NCBI RefSeq assembly: GCF_000410535.2 | Contig: NC_021490.2 | Location: 977,218 to 1,041,217, forward strand | Length of the DNA: 64,000 nucleotides | Direction of reading: 5' to 3' | DNA from: Treponema pallidum subsp. pallidum str. Nichols | GTDB taxonomy: Bacteria; Spirochaetota; Spirochaetia; Treponematales; Treponemataceae | In this document: positions 9,272 through 16,898 of the stretch, piece by piece | Layout: each line of letters begins with the position of its first letter | Position numbering within the stretch: the stretch's first letter is position 1 | Notes under the pieces: model-generated | The model's input: only the letters and a program-made list of their open reading frames with translations | Database searches by the model: none | Told to the model about the DNA's origin: nothing | Position numbers and translations under genes: made by a program

Positions 9272-10870
9272 GTGGAGCAGGCGCGCGCACTTCTTCAAGG
9301 CAAAACGGTAACCATCATGGGCCTCGGCGTGCACGGCGGGGGCTGCGCGGCAGCCTGCTTTTGTGCAGAAGCGGGAGCGCGCCTTACGGTTACCGACCTG
9401 CGAAATGCTGATGCGCTTACCCCTTCCCTGAAAAGACTTCGTGCGTACCCGTCCATCCGCTTTACGCTCGGTGAACACCGGCTGGAAGATTTTGAAAACG
9501 CGCATGTTGTCATCAAAAATCCCATCGTGAAGGGTGCACACAACATCTACCTTTCCGCTGCTCAACGCGCCGGCGCGCGCATCGAAACGGATATCTCCCT
9601 TTTCCTACGCCTTTCTCCCGCCCCGCTGCTAGCAGTAAGCGGCAGCAAGGGAAAATCCTCCACTGCCAGCGCCCTGTGCTACAGCTTGCGTGCGCTGGGT
9701 TTCCCCGCCTTTCTAGGGGGGAATAGCACAGTCAGCCCGCTGGAATTTGTGCGTCACACAACGCCTGCAACACCAGTGGTTCTGGAACTGTCGAGCTGGC
9801 AGCTTGCAGACCTACGCGCAGTCGATGCACAGGACCACACTGTACACCACGCCGGTCTGCTGCGCCCGGAGATTGCCATCATGACTCCCATTATGGCTGA
9901 CCATCAAAACTGGTATGCGGATATGGAAAGCTACGTGGCAGACAAACAGGTGCTATACGCACACCAGGGAACGCACGATACACTGCTGTGTAACGCAGAT
10001 GACGGGTGGGGACCCCGCTTTGCCTGCGAAGCGCAGAAAAACGGAGTGCGCGTCTTTTGGTATACGGCCCAGTCGCCTGAGACCGCTTGCCGCGCGTGCA
10101 CCCCGCGCCTCATGGAGAGAGCTCTATGGAGAGCGACGGACGGAACCTACTGGGCACGTTTTGCAGAAGGTGACCGCGCCTGCATGCTCATCCCACCGCA
10201 GCTGCACGTACCGGGCCGTGTCCTCCAAACGCAAGTGGCGAGTGCAGCGCTTGCAGCGCTCCTGTTCGCGCAGCGGCATTCTCTACCTCCTTCCTCCTGC
10301 CCCCCGTGTTTTTGCGCACACTCCCATTCCCCCGCGTACGCGAATCACGCGTCCCCCCCAGACTACGCTTGTCCGTCCGCTCACAGTCCCTTCCAAGAGC
10401 ACACCCGGCGTCTTGCACAAGCGCTGGAGTCCTACACGGGCATCGAACACCGACTAGAGTTTTTTTACGAAAAGGGGGGACTGCGTTTTTATAACGATTC
10501 TGCATCCACTGTACCTGAGGCAACAATTGCAGCGCTGGAAGCCTTTGATGAAAGCGTGGTTCTTATCGTTGGCGGCACTGATAAGAATGCAGACTACCAA
10601 CCCTTGGCACAGGCAGCAGCCAAGGCGCACGCATTGTACTTGCTTGCAGGAAGTGCTACGGCACGGTTGCAACCACTTCTTCATGCAGCACAGGTACCTT
10701 TTTACGGACCGTTTACTTCCCTTGAGGTACTCCTGCAGGATCTCCGGGCGCGGCAGAAAAGCCCAGGCGTGATCGTGTTCTCTCCTGGGGCAGCGAGTTT
10801 TGAACTTTTCGCCCACGAGTTTGAGCGAGGTACTACCTTTAAATCCCAGGTGCGTATCATTTTTGAATAA
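9272..10870 (+). CDS. murD: UDP-N-acetylmuramoylalanine-D-glutamate ligase
   Basis: 532 aa Mur ligase that adds D-glutamate to UDP-MurNAc-L-Ala in the cytoplasm. Seen: N-terminal nucleotide-fold loop MGLGVHGGG, ATP loop GSKGKSSTA near residue 125, ELSSWQLADL, MADHQNWY, YNDSASTVPEAT (the DS(K/N)xT region), VGGTDKNADY and FSPGAASFELF...ERG. It is longer than most MurD proteins (about 440-450 aa) because of a Pro/Ser/Cys-rich, probably disordered insertion around residues 340-375 before the C-terminal domain. The start is GTG without a Shine-Dalgarno sequence. murE lies elsewhere in the window, so there is no dcw cluster here. Confidence 0.92.
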   Translation: MEQARALLQGKTVTIMGLGVHGGGCAAACFCAEAGARLTVTDLRNADALTPSLKRLRAYPSIRFTLGEHRLEDFENAHVVIKNPIVKGAHNIYLSAAQRAGARIETDISLFLRLSPAPLLAVSGSKGKSSTASALCYSLRALGFPAFLGGNSTVSPLEFVRHTTPATPVVLELSSWQLADLRAVDAQDHTVHHAGLLRPEIAIMTPIMADHQNWYADMESYVADKQVLYAHQGTHDTLLCNADDGWGPRFACEAQKNGVRVFWYTAQSPETACRACTPRLMERALWRATDGTYWARFAEGDRACMLIPPQLHVPGRVLQTQVASAALAALLFAQRHSLPPSSCPPCFCAHSHSPAYANHASPPDYACPSAHSPFQEHTRRLAQALESYTGIEHRLEFFYEKGGLRFYNDSASTVPEATIAALEAFDESVVLIVGGTDKNADYQPLAQAAAKAHALYLLAGSATARLQPLLHAAQVPFYGPFTSLEVLLQDLRARQKSPGVIVFSPGAASFELFAHEFERGTTFKSQVRIIFE

Positions 10871-11009
10871 GAACACCCAAGACAAAGGCACACCCGCTGC
10901 ACTGCAGGTTTTCCTTCTCCCCCAATACAACCGTTACAGCGCAGAAATGACGCGTCACGTGCCGCTCCTCTGTAATCTATTCTCCATGTCCCGTTACGTG
11001 CTCAGACAC

Positions 11010-11038
11010 TTGACAGCACAGATAATTTTAGAAAGGAT
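11010..11038 (+). promoter_or_regulatory. Possible promoter of the rpsP operon
   Basis: A perfect TTGACA (11010-11015) is followed after 17 nt by AAGGAT (11033-11038), a weak -10. The rest of the 206-nt interval between murD and rpsP shows no gene I can support. Confidence 0.35.
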
Positions 11039-11076
11039 GAGCGCAGCCTGCGTGTGTCTCAGGCGGAGGAGACAGA

Positions 11077-11448
11077 GTGAGTTTACGGATCCGACTGAAA
11101 AAATTGGGGAGTAAGAAGCGTCCGTACTACCGAATCGTAGTTCAGGACGCGCGCGAGCCGAGAGATGGCAGGGCAATCGAAGAACTGGGTATTTACCAGC
11201 CCATAGCCCCAAAGGGTACCGAGGTGTCTTTCCGCCTTGACCGTGCGCGCTTCTGGCTTGAGCGCGGCGCGCAGCCCTCGGATACGGTCCGCAGGCTCTT
11301 GCAGTCCAGGCGTGGTTCTGTCCTAAACGCAGTTGCCTCAGATGAGCGCCGTGTTGCTTCTTCACAGCAGGCTGCCGATCTGGCGCACGTAGAGTCCGTT
11401 TCCTGCGCCGCTCCAATCCCTTCTTCCCCAGGGGGGCAGGGCGTCTAG
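11077..11448 (+). CDS. rpsP: 30S ribosomal protein S16
   Basis: 123 aa. The opening LRIRLKKLGSKKRPYYRIVV and the following DGRAIEELGIYQP are diagnostic of S16, which binds 16S rRNA early in 30S assembly. It exceeds the usual 80-90 aa by a Ser/Ala/Val-rich C-terminal tail that looks disordered. Start is GTG, with a strong GGAGGA (11065-11070) 6 nt upstream. It heads the rpsP-khpA-rimM-trmD-rplS string, a conserved bacterial operon order. Confidence 0.95.
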   Translation: MSLRIRLKKLGSKKRPYYRIVVQDAREPRDGRAIEELGIYQPIAPKGTEVSFRLDRARFWLERGAQPSDTVRRLLQSRRGSVLNAVASDERRVASSQQAADLAHVESVSCAAPIPSSPGGQGV

Positions 11449-11465
11449 GCAAGGGGATGGTCACG

Positions 11466-11699
11466 ATGGAAGAAGAGCTAATCGCCTATATTGCGCGGGC
11501 GCTTGTGGATCGTCCTGGGGAGGTTACCGTCACCAAGTCTCCAGGGGAGGGATTGGAGATCCTTCAGTTACGTGTTGCCTCTGAAGATGTAGGGAAGGTC
11601 ATTGGCAAGCACGGCAGAATTGCGCGCGCTCTGCGCACGCTCCTTTCTGCGTCTGCGCACGCTTCTCAGACGCGTTACGCTTTAGAGATCATCGACTAG
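11466..11699 (+). CDS. khpA: KH-domain RNA-binding protein KhpA (YlqC)
   Basis: 77 aa single KH domain. Begins MEEELIAYIARALVDRPGEV and carries the GxxG loop as VIGKHGRIARAL, matching KhpA. In other bacteria KhpA dimerises with KhpB/Jag to bind RNA; a Jag homologue is encoded at 53593-54288. I choose the ATG at 11466 rather than 11457 because AAGGGG is spaced correctly for it and the family begins there. Located between rpsP and rimM as in many bacteria. Confidence 0.92.
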   Translation: MEEELIAYIARALVDRPGEVTVTKSPGEGLEILQLRVASEDVGKVIGKHGRIARALRTLLSASAHASQTRYALEIID

Positions 11700-11749
11700 C
11701 GGCTCCTTTTCCGTCTTGCGGCCTTGTTGCAGGCGGTGTGTGGTGGGTT

Positions 11750-12286
11750 ATGGATAGAATTGTGACTGCACGCATCGTGAGCACCTTTGGGGTTGCGGGT
11801 TTACTCAGGCTCAAGAGCTTCTCGGGTGAGTATGCACATCTTGCCACACTAAAGCAGGTTTGTCTTGCTCCTCCACGGAGCAGATCCTCAGGCACCCTCG
11901 CTTGTGCTCTCCCGCGTGAGGCCGTCCACATGGTAGAGCACGTTCTCCTACGTGCGCAGGACGCGCTGCTCAAGCTCCACCGCGTAGATACGGTAGAGTG
12001 CGCTCGGACGTTTGTAGGAGCAGAGCTGCGGGTACCGCGTGCCGAGGCTTGTCCGCTTAGCGCTGGGGAGTTTTACCTGGCCGATCTGTGTCGTTGTGAA
12101 CTCGTTTTCGAGGGCTCGGCGGTGGGTGTTGTCTTGAGCGTTGTCGAAGGGGGCGGTAGCTCCCTTTTAGAGGTTCAAAGGACACATGGTGGCGTTTGCT
12201 ATGTGCCTTTTCACCGGACCTTCATTGGGGACGTGGACGTTGGTCGAAAAAAAATCGAGTTGTTGCAGCGGTGGATTCTCGAATGA
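11750..12286 (+). CDS. rimM: Ribosome maturation factor RimM
   Basis: 178 aa. RimM helps 30S head assembly through ribosomal protein S19. The N-terminal domain starts IVTARIVSTFGVAGLLRLKSFS; the C-terminal PRC-barrel includes YLADLCRCELVFE, GVVLSVVEGG and the closing VPFHRTFIGDVDVGRKKIEL. The ATG at 11750 is preceded by GGTGGG at short spacing; an in-frame GTG at 11738 is an alternative. Its stop overlaps the trmD start by 4 nt (ATGA), indicating coupled translation. Confidence 0.9.
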   Translation: MDRIVTARIVSTFGVAGLLRLKSFSGEYAHLATLKQVCLAPPRSRSSGTLACALPREAVHMVEHVLLRAQDALLKLHRVDTVECARTFVGAELRVPRAEACPLSAGEFYLADLCRCELVFEGSAVGVVLSVVEGGGSSLLEVQRTHGGVCYVPFHRTFIGDVDVGRKKIELLQRWILE

Positions 12287-13035
12287 ACATTGACGTACTG
12301 ACTCTCTTTCCCGCCATCCCGCGGGTTTATTTCTCCACCTCAATAATGGCGCGCGCCGTGAGCGACGGGATCATTCACTACAATATTGTCAACATCCGTG
12401 ACTTTGCGCACGACAAACACAAACACTGTGACGCCCCGCCCTACGGGGGCGGACCTGGCATGCTCATGCGCTCAGAACCGTTAGGGAAGGCCCTGGATTC
12501 AGTAGACGCTCCCAAAAAGCGCGTCGTGTACGTCACTCCCTCTGGAAAGCTCTTTGAGCAAGGCTATGCGCGCTCACTCGCACAGGAACGTGCCCTCGTG
12601 CTCATCTGCGGCAGATACGAGGGAATTGACCAACGTATCATAGACGAGTATGTCGACGACGAAGTTTGCATCGGGAACTACGTTCTCTCCTCAGGAGAGA
12701 TCGCCGCGCTCGTGCTCATCGATGCGGTGAGCCGCTGTGTTAGCGGTGTCATCCGCCATGAATCTCTCGAGGAGGAAAGTTTTGTAAACAGTCTCGTGGA
12801 GTACCCGCAGTACACCAGGCCGCGCTGTTTTCACAACCGGGACGTTCCCCCTGTACTTCTCTCCGGTCACCACGCGCATATCCGCACGTGGCGGCTTGCG
12901 CGCCAGATCGAAAAAACACGAAGGAATAGACCTGACCTCCTCAGCGCTGCGCGTGCGTCTGCAGCCTGGACTCAAGAGGCTGAGTCCCTTCTTAAGGAGT
13001 TAGACTATGAGTTGCCACCTCATCCAACAAATTGA
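12283..13035 (+). CDS. trmD: tRNA (guanine-N1-)-methyltransferase TrmD
   Basis: 250 aa. Makes m1G37 in tRNAs using S-adenosylmethionine, preventing frameshifts. Seen: N-terminal [36 protein letters not shown], the trefoil-knot motif [20 protein letters not shown], and the C-terminal [13 protein letters not shown]. The ATG at 12283 overlaps the rimM stop (ATGA). The frame extends upstream within rimM, but that extension has no family similarity. Confidence 0.96.
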   Translation: MNIDVLTLFPAIPRVYFSTSIMARAVSDGIIHYNIVNIRDFAHDKHKHCDAPPYGGGPGMLMRSEPLGKALDSVDAPKKRVVYVTPSGKLFEQGYARSLAQERALVLICGRYEGIDQRIIDEYVDDEVCIGNYVLSSGEIAALVLIDAVSRCVSGVIRHESLEEESFVNSLVEYPQYTRPRCFHNRDVPPVLLSGHHAHIRTWRLARQIEKTRRNRPDLLSAARASAAWTQEAESLLKELDYELPPHPTN

Positions 13036-13378
13036 AAACCAGCAGCGAAAGGAACCAGCTGAAACGTTCCGCGTCGGGGACACCGTACGTGTGCATTTCA
13101 AAATAGTGGAGGGAAAAACAGAGCGCATCCAAGCTTACGAAGGGCTCGTTCTGTGTTTTAAAAATAGCGGCGTCAGGCGCACCTTTACGGTGCGCAAAAA
13201 TTCCTATGGCGTTGGAGTGGAGCGTATATTCCCGCTCCACTCCCCCCGTATCGAGCGGGTCGACGTAGTACGTGCAGGAAAGGTGCGACGCGCGAAGCTC
13301 TATTACATCCGAGAAAAAATAGGAAAGGCCGCCCGTATCAAAGCACGTATTGTTAAAAAGCCGTCGCCCAGCGCGTGA
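13007..13378 (+). CDS. rplS: 50S ribosomal protein L19
   Basis: 123 aa. Contains [44 protein letters not shown] and the basic [18 protein letters not shown] end, all typical of L19 at the 30S-50S interface. The ATG overlaps the trmD end by 29 nt, with AAGGAG placed 8 nt upstream inside trmD. Its stop overlaps the next gene's GTG start by 4 nt. Confidence 0.95.
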   Translation: MSCHLIQQIENQQRKEPAETFRVGDTVRVHFKIVEGKTERIQAYEGLVLCFKNSGVRRTFTVRKNSYGVGVERIFPLHSPRIERVDVVRAGKVRRAKLYYIREKIGKAARIKARIVKKPSPSA

Positions 13379-14295
13379 ACGGAGCTGTTCGGGTAGTACT
13401 CACCGAAGTGCCGCGCACGGTTTCCCTTACTGAAGGGGCGCTCGTGTGCGTCCGCATTCTCAGCAGCACGCACGCCGGCCGTGCGCTTGTCGCCATTAAC
13501 GGTGAACGGGTGCGCGCGCGTGTACCGCAGCCTATGCACAAAGGCGCAGTCCTGTTTCTGCGCGCGTCTATCCGCGCGGGTACGGTGTTCCTGCACCCGC
13601 AGTGCACGAGCACTCCTCCATCTGCTGAGGATATGTCGGCGCATTTTTTGCAGCGCTGGGGTGTTTCTTTCTCTCCTGAAGCTGCAGCGCTTATCCACGC
13701 GCATACATCCCTGTGTGTGCCGCTGCAGCCGCAGCTCATTGAGCGCTTTGCGCTTTTGCTAAAAAAGTTTCCTGAGCAAAAAAGAGCACACGCCGCGTTC
13801 CTTGCGAGTATCTTAGGCGACCGAAACATTCCCGTTGATGCAGCGATGCTCCGCCGTATGCTGAGCACCTTTCTTGGGGAATCAGGCGCATACACAGACT
13901 CTGACACGGAGCGAGATCTCTTTGCGCTCGTTAACCACACATATCACTCAGCACTCCACTGGCTTCTTGTACCCTTTGAGCGGCGCGGCGCGCACACCGT
14001 GTGGCGCGGCACTCTCTCGCTGTTATTACACCTCCACAAAAAAACATGCACCCAGCTGCGCGTACGTGCGTGTAACACTGCAGGAGAATGGGTCTTCTGC
14101 GTGCAGAATAACGTACTCACGGTGCAAAGACACGCGGCACGGGAACTGTCGCGCACAGCGCAGAAAAAAACAGTTGCACGCCTGTGTGCCCTCCTTCGCG
14201 AACGCGGCATTGATTTTTTATCCGTACGGTATGGTGCGCATGCAGACTCGGCAAACGATGCGGTCCCCTTCAAAGGGATTGACGTTTCTGTATAG
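13375..14295 (+). CDS. FliK-like protein (YlqG-type), putative
   Basis: 306 aa, not a well-known family member. The N-terminal 80 residues look like a beta-rich domain ([26 protein letters not shown]). The C-terminal 80 residues ([15 protein letters not shown]...[15 protein letters not shown]) resemble the C-terminal domain of flagellar hook-length proteins FliK. The position supports this: in Bacillus the rpsP-trmD-rplS string is followed by ylqG (FliK-like) and ylqH (FlhB-like), and here too an FlhB-C-like gene follows. Start GTG overlaps the rplS stop (GTGA). A role in export-substrate switching is inference; the fold similarity is weak and judged by eye. Confidence 0.5.
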   Translation: MNGAVRVVLTEVPRTVSLTEGALVCVRILSSTHAGRALVAINGERVRARVPQPMHKGAVLFLRASIRAGTVFLHPQCTSTPPSAEDMSAHFLQRWGVSFSPEAAALIHAHTSLCVPLQPQLIERFALLLKKFPEQKRAHAAFLASILGDRNIPVDAAMLRRMLSTFLGESGAYTDSDTERDLFALVNHTYHSALHWLLVPFERRGAHTVWRGTLSLLLHLHKKTCTQLRVRACNTAGEWVFCVQNNVLTVQRHAARELSRTAQKKTVARLCALLRERGIDFLSVRYGAHADSANDAVPFKGIDVSV

Positions 14296-14307
14296 CAGAC
14301 GCACACT
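14279..14307 (+). promoter_or_regulatory. Predicted internal promoter before the FlhB-like gene
   Basis: TTGACG (14279-14284) and CACACT (14302-14307) are separated by 17 nt, straddling the end of the upstream gene. Only 9 nt separate the -10 box from the ATG at 14317, which has no Shine-Dalgarno sequence. Confidence 0.45.
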
Positions 14308-14316
14308 ACCGCCACC

Positions 14317-14568
14317 ATGAAAAGAAAGCGTGCGTGCTCGGTTGCGCTCTCCTATGCAACGGGAGATAAGGCGCCCATTATTGTCGCTTCGGGCACGGGC
14401 GCCATTGCAGAAAAAATTGTTGAAATTGCAAAAAAGTTTGATATCGCCTTGGTGCAAGACGAACTTCTGGCGCGTGTTCTGTCTGAGCACAGGATAGGTG
14501 CGTGTATCCCACCGGAAACCTATCAGGTTGTCTCTGCAATCTTTGCCTTTTTGTACACACAACAGTAA
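14317..14568 (+). CDS. FlhB C-terminal-domain-like protein (YlqH/FlhX type)
   Basis: 83 aa matching only the cytoplasmic domain of FlhB: VALSYATGDKAPIIVASGTGAIAEKIVEIAKKFDIALVQD, then LARVLSEHRIGACIPPETYQVVSAIFAFLY. FlhB/YscU is the specificity switch of type III export. This version has no transmembrane part and, strikingly, lacks the NPTH autocleavage motif that would precede VALSY, so it resembles the product left after cleavage. Such stand-alone proteins (YlqH, FlhX) can partly replace FlhBC in some bacteria. Pairing with the FliK-like gene upstream suggests joint action. Confidence 0.8.
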   Translation: MKRKRACSVALSYATGDKAPIIVASGTGAIAEKIVEIAKKFDIALVQDELLARVLSEHRIGACIPPETYQVVSAIFAFLYTQQ

Positions 14569-14652
14569 CGTTACCGCTGTGTGTGCATAAGACGTGGTAT
14601 TAACCCGTGCGCACCGATGCCGAAGATAAGGCGGGTAAAGAGGTACAGGTCC

Positions 14653-15903
14653 ATGTCACAAAAAATCGATGTATCTGAACTGCAAGAAGGAATGTGTTTT
14701 TCCGAGCCCGTGTTCTTCGACGACGGAGAAAACCTCCTCCTCAGGGAAGGGGAGCCGGTAAGCACTCGAGAGCTGACGGTGCTCCAGGATTGGAATATTC
14801 CCTACGTTGTGACCGCAGGTAGGGTGCTGGCTGAAGGGGAGTCAGTTCCCTCTTCTACCGTGGAGGAATTAGCAGAATTTGAAGAGCTTGCAGCAGAAGA
14901 ACTGCTTGATCCTGAAGACGATATCGTTTCCACCGGAGAACTCCGTACTCAAGATATCCTGAAGGATATTTGTGAACTCCTTCCTAAGGTGTGTATCAAT
15001 CCCCACTATCATGAAGAATACGTTGGCTTTATTCAGGAATTGAACATGCTTTTTGCCAAGATGAATGCGCACACGACACTTCCTGCGCGCCCTGCGGACA
15101 TGCTTGCAAAGCGCCTTTCAGAATTAGTTCGAGCAAATACACTCGGGTTTGTCAGTTTAGTGCTGTCATACAAAATCGAAGGATTTCGATTTGCAAAACC
15201 TGCAGTAGATACGGCTATCTTTTCCATTATCGTTGCGCAGCATTTGGGTTTTTCTGAAAAAGATATATTTGATTTGGTCGTTGCCTCACTCCTGCACGAT
15301 ATCGGTATGCAGCATGTTCCTGCCGACATCTTGAAGAAGTCGGGGAGATTGCATTTTCAAGAACAGCAGGCAGTTGACGCGCACACCATTTACGCACATT
15401 CCTACATCGTAAACACGCTCAAATACCCGAACTCGGTTGGACTGAGTGTACTCCAGCACCATGAACACTGGAATGGAAAAGGGTATCCCCAGTCTCTTTC
15501 TGGAAACAAAATTACCATCGGTGCGAGGATTCTTGCAGTTACTGATAACTTTGCTGCAATGCTTGCGCCAAAGTCGTATCGCAAACCGTTCAGTGGCTAT
15601 CAAGCAATGAAAAGCTTACTTGCTGACAACGCACGTCGCTTTGATCCAGACGTAATCAAGGCAATGATTCAAAGCGTCGGTATTTACCCCATTGGGTCGT
15701 TGGTGCTCCTGAATAACTCAGCAGTTGCGCGCGTGGTAAAGACCACGGCCACGGCGCCGTTGCGTCCGTGTTTAAGAATAGTTATCGACGAGCACGACGT
15801 AACCCATCCTGACGACAGCGGTGAGTTCATTGATTTAGCGGTCAATAAAACGAATTACATTGTAGGAGAAGTGAGTCCGTGGAGTTATGCCAAAGCACAA
15901 TAA
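14653..15903 (+). CDS. HD-GYP domain protein, probable cyclic-di-GMP phosphodiesterase
   Basis: 416 aa. The N-terminal part is a DUF3391-like region (LQEGMCFSEPVFFDDGENLLLREGEP). The HD-GYP core has LLHDIGMQHVP near residue 215, LQHHEHWNGKGYP near 272 and ARILAVTDNFAAM, so metal ligands and the GYP motif are intact. This family degrades cyclic-di-GMP, which controls motility and lifestyle. The ATG at 14653 has AGAGG and AGGT upstream; the frame opens earlier but lacks similarity there. The gene overlaps yraN by 17 nt. Confidence 0.85.
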   Translation: MSQKIDVSELQEGMCFSEPVFFDDGENLLLREGEPVSTRELTVLQDWNIPYVVTAGRVLAEGESVPSSTVEELAEFEELAAEELLDPEDDIVSTGELRTQDILKDICELLPKVCINPHYHEEYVGFIQELNMLFAKMNAHTTLPARPADMLAKRLSELVRANTLGFVSLVLSYKIEGFRFAKPAVDTAIFSIIVAQHLGFSEKDIFDLVVASLLHDIGMQHVPADILKKSGRLHFQEQQAVDAHTIYAHSYIVNTLKYPNSVGLSVLQHHEHWNGKGYPQSLSGNKITIGARILAVTDNFAAMLAPKSYRKPFSGYQAMKSLLADNARRFDPDVIKAMIQSVGIYPIGSLVLLNNSAVARVVKTTATAPLRPCLRIVIDEHDVTHPDDSGEFIDLAVNKTNYIVGEVSPWSYAKAQ

Positions 15904-16267
15904 GTTACTCGGTGCATTTGGAGAGGCGTATGCGGCGCGCTGGCTAGCGACGCGCGGATATATTATCATCACACGAAACTGGCGCAGAGCAACAGGTGAA
16001 ATTGATATTATTGCGCAGCAGGATGACACAATAGTATTCGTAGAAGTGAAGACGCTACGGTGTACCAGTTACGCCGACTTAGCAATTATTGTTGGAAAGC
16101 GCAAGCAGAAAAGGATCTGTGAAACCGCTAAACATTTTCTTGCCAGCGCTCGAGAATACAACCACATGTGTGCGCGCTTTGACGTCATCGTGCTGCGGTC
16201 CGATCCTTTTCGAAGGCAGGATGTGGACATCGTGCACTTGCCACATGCCTTTGAGGATTTGGTATGA
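15887..16267 (+). CDS. yraN: YraN/UPF0102 family nuclease-fold protein
   Basis: 126 aa. Motifs LLGAFGEAYAARWLATRGY, NWRRATGEIDIIAQQ and IVFVEVKT match UPF0102, a small PD-(D/E)XK nuclease fold (G-E-I-D ... E-V-K). The role is not settled in any bacterium; links to recombination or ribosomal neighbours are common. It overlaps the HD-GYP gene and its stop overlaps the next small ORF by 4 nt (ATGA), so it belongs to the same transcript. Confidence 0.9.
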   Translation: MPKHNKLLGAFGEAYAARWLATRGYIIITRNWRRATGEIDIIAQQDDTIVFVEVKTLRCTSYADLAIIVGKRKQKRICETAKHFLASAREYNHMCARFDVIVLRSDPFRRQDVDIVHLPHAFEDLV

Positions 16268-16446
16268 AAGGTTCCGTTTTTCCTTCTCGAGGAAGACGAA
16301 GTTCCCGCAGGGTGTTTTGCTCTGAAACAATTCACGAACTGGAAAAGAAGATTCAAGATCAGTCCTATATTGAGGGGGCTATTCAAAGGCTCGCGCTCAT
16401 TCTCAGTAAGCGGTTATTGTCAATGAGAGGAATAGAGTGTGACTGA
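16264..16446 (+). CDS. Small hypothetical protein, translationally coupled
   Basis: 60 aa, basic N-terminus (SRGRRSSRRVF) followed by an amphipathic helix-prone stretch (TIHELEKKIQDQSYIEGAIQRLALILS). The ATG overlaps the yraN stop (ATGA) and its end overlaps the next start by 8 nt, which is the main argument that it is translated. I do not recognise it. Confidence 0.55.
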   Translation: MKGSVFPSRGRRSSRRVFCSETIHELEKKIQDQSYIEGAIQRLALILSKRLLSMRGIECD

Positions 16447-16825
16447 CGTTCAGTCAAGCGGCCGTAGAAGAAAAAGGAAGCGCACGCCGAGGCGTGATGT
16501 TTTTTCGCCAAAGCTGGAGTTTTGCGAGTATGTGTGTCCGCGTTGCAAAGAGGTTATCAAAGATCTTCCCGTAGCTCTTGGTGACAAGGATTCCGGTCGA
16601 CCAGTTCATTTTGACTGTGTGCTCAGTTTTTTAAGGGAGTCTGAGTGTTTGGCTGCGCACGAACATGTCGTGTATGTTGGCCAAGGGAAATTTGCAGTTA
16701 TTGTTTTTCCCAACCCAGCGAGTACCACCTGCTTTAGTATTGTTCGGCTCATTGAGTGGGAAACAAAAAATACACTGCTGGAGTGGCGCGCAGGTGTTGC
16801 AAAGATATGCAGTCAGGTTTCTTAA
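16439..16825 (+). CDS. Hypothetical protein with a single Cys knuckle
   Basis: 128 aa. A very basic start (GRRRKRKRTPRR) precedes CEYVCPRCKEVI, a C-x2-C knuckle like a half zinc ribbon; a further HFDC some 30 residues on could complete a metal site. The rest is beta-rich (EHVVYVGQGKFAVIVF, CFSIVRLIEWETK). The start is GTG overlapping the preceding ORF. Basic tail plus metal knuckle would suit RNA or ribosome binding, but no family is recognised. Confidence 0.65.
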   Translation: MTDVQSSGRRRKRKRTPRRDVFSPKLEFCEYVCPRCKEVIKDLPVALGDKDSGRPVHFDCVLSFLRESECLAAHEHVVYVGQGKFAVIVFPNPASTTCFSIVRLIEWETKNTLLEWRAGVAKICSQVS

Positions 16826-16862
16826 GTTCTGTTTCCAGCCTACCGGCACATTGCAGAGTCTA

Positions 16863-16891
16863 TTGACAGCTGAATGATTTGTTAGCACACT
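16863..16891 (+). promoter_or_regulatory. Predicted promoter of the TPR/Mrr-like gene
   Basis: Perfect TTGACA (16863-16868), 17-nt spacer, CACACT (16886-16891), then only 7 nt to the GTG start at 16899. This predicts a leaderless transcript. Confidence 0.5.
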
Positions 16892-16898
16892 GCGCCGA

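Noticed and set aside
10800-11114. Plus-strand frame bridging murD and rpsP
   Set aside because: Overlaps murD and rpsP in another frame, crosses the probable rpsP promoter and shows no similarity.
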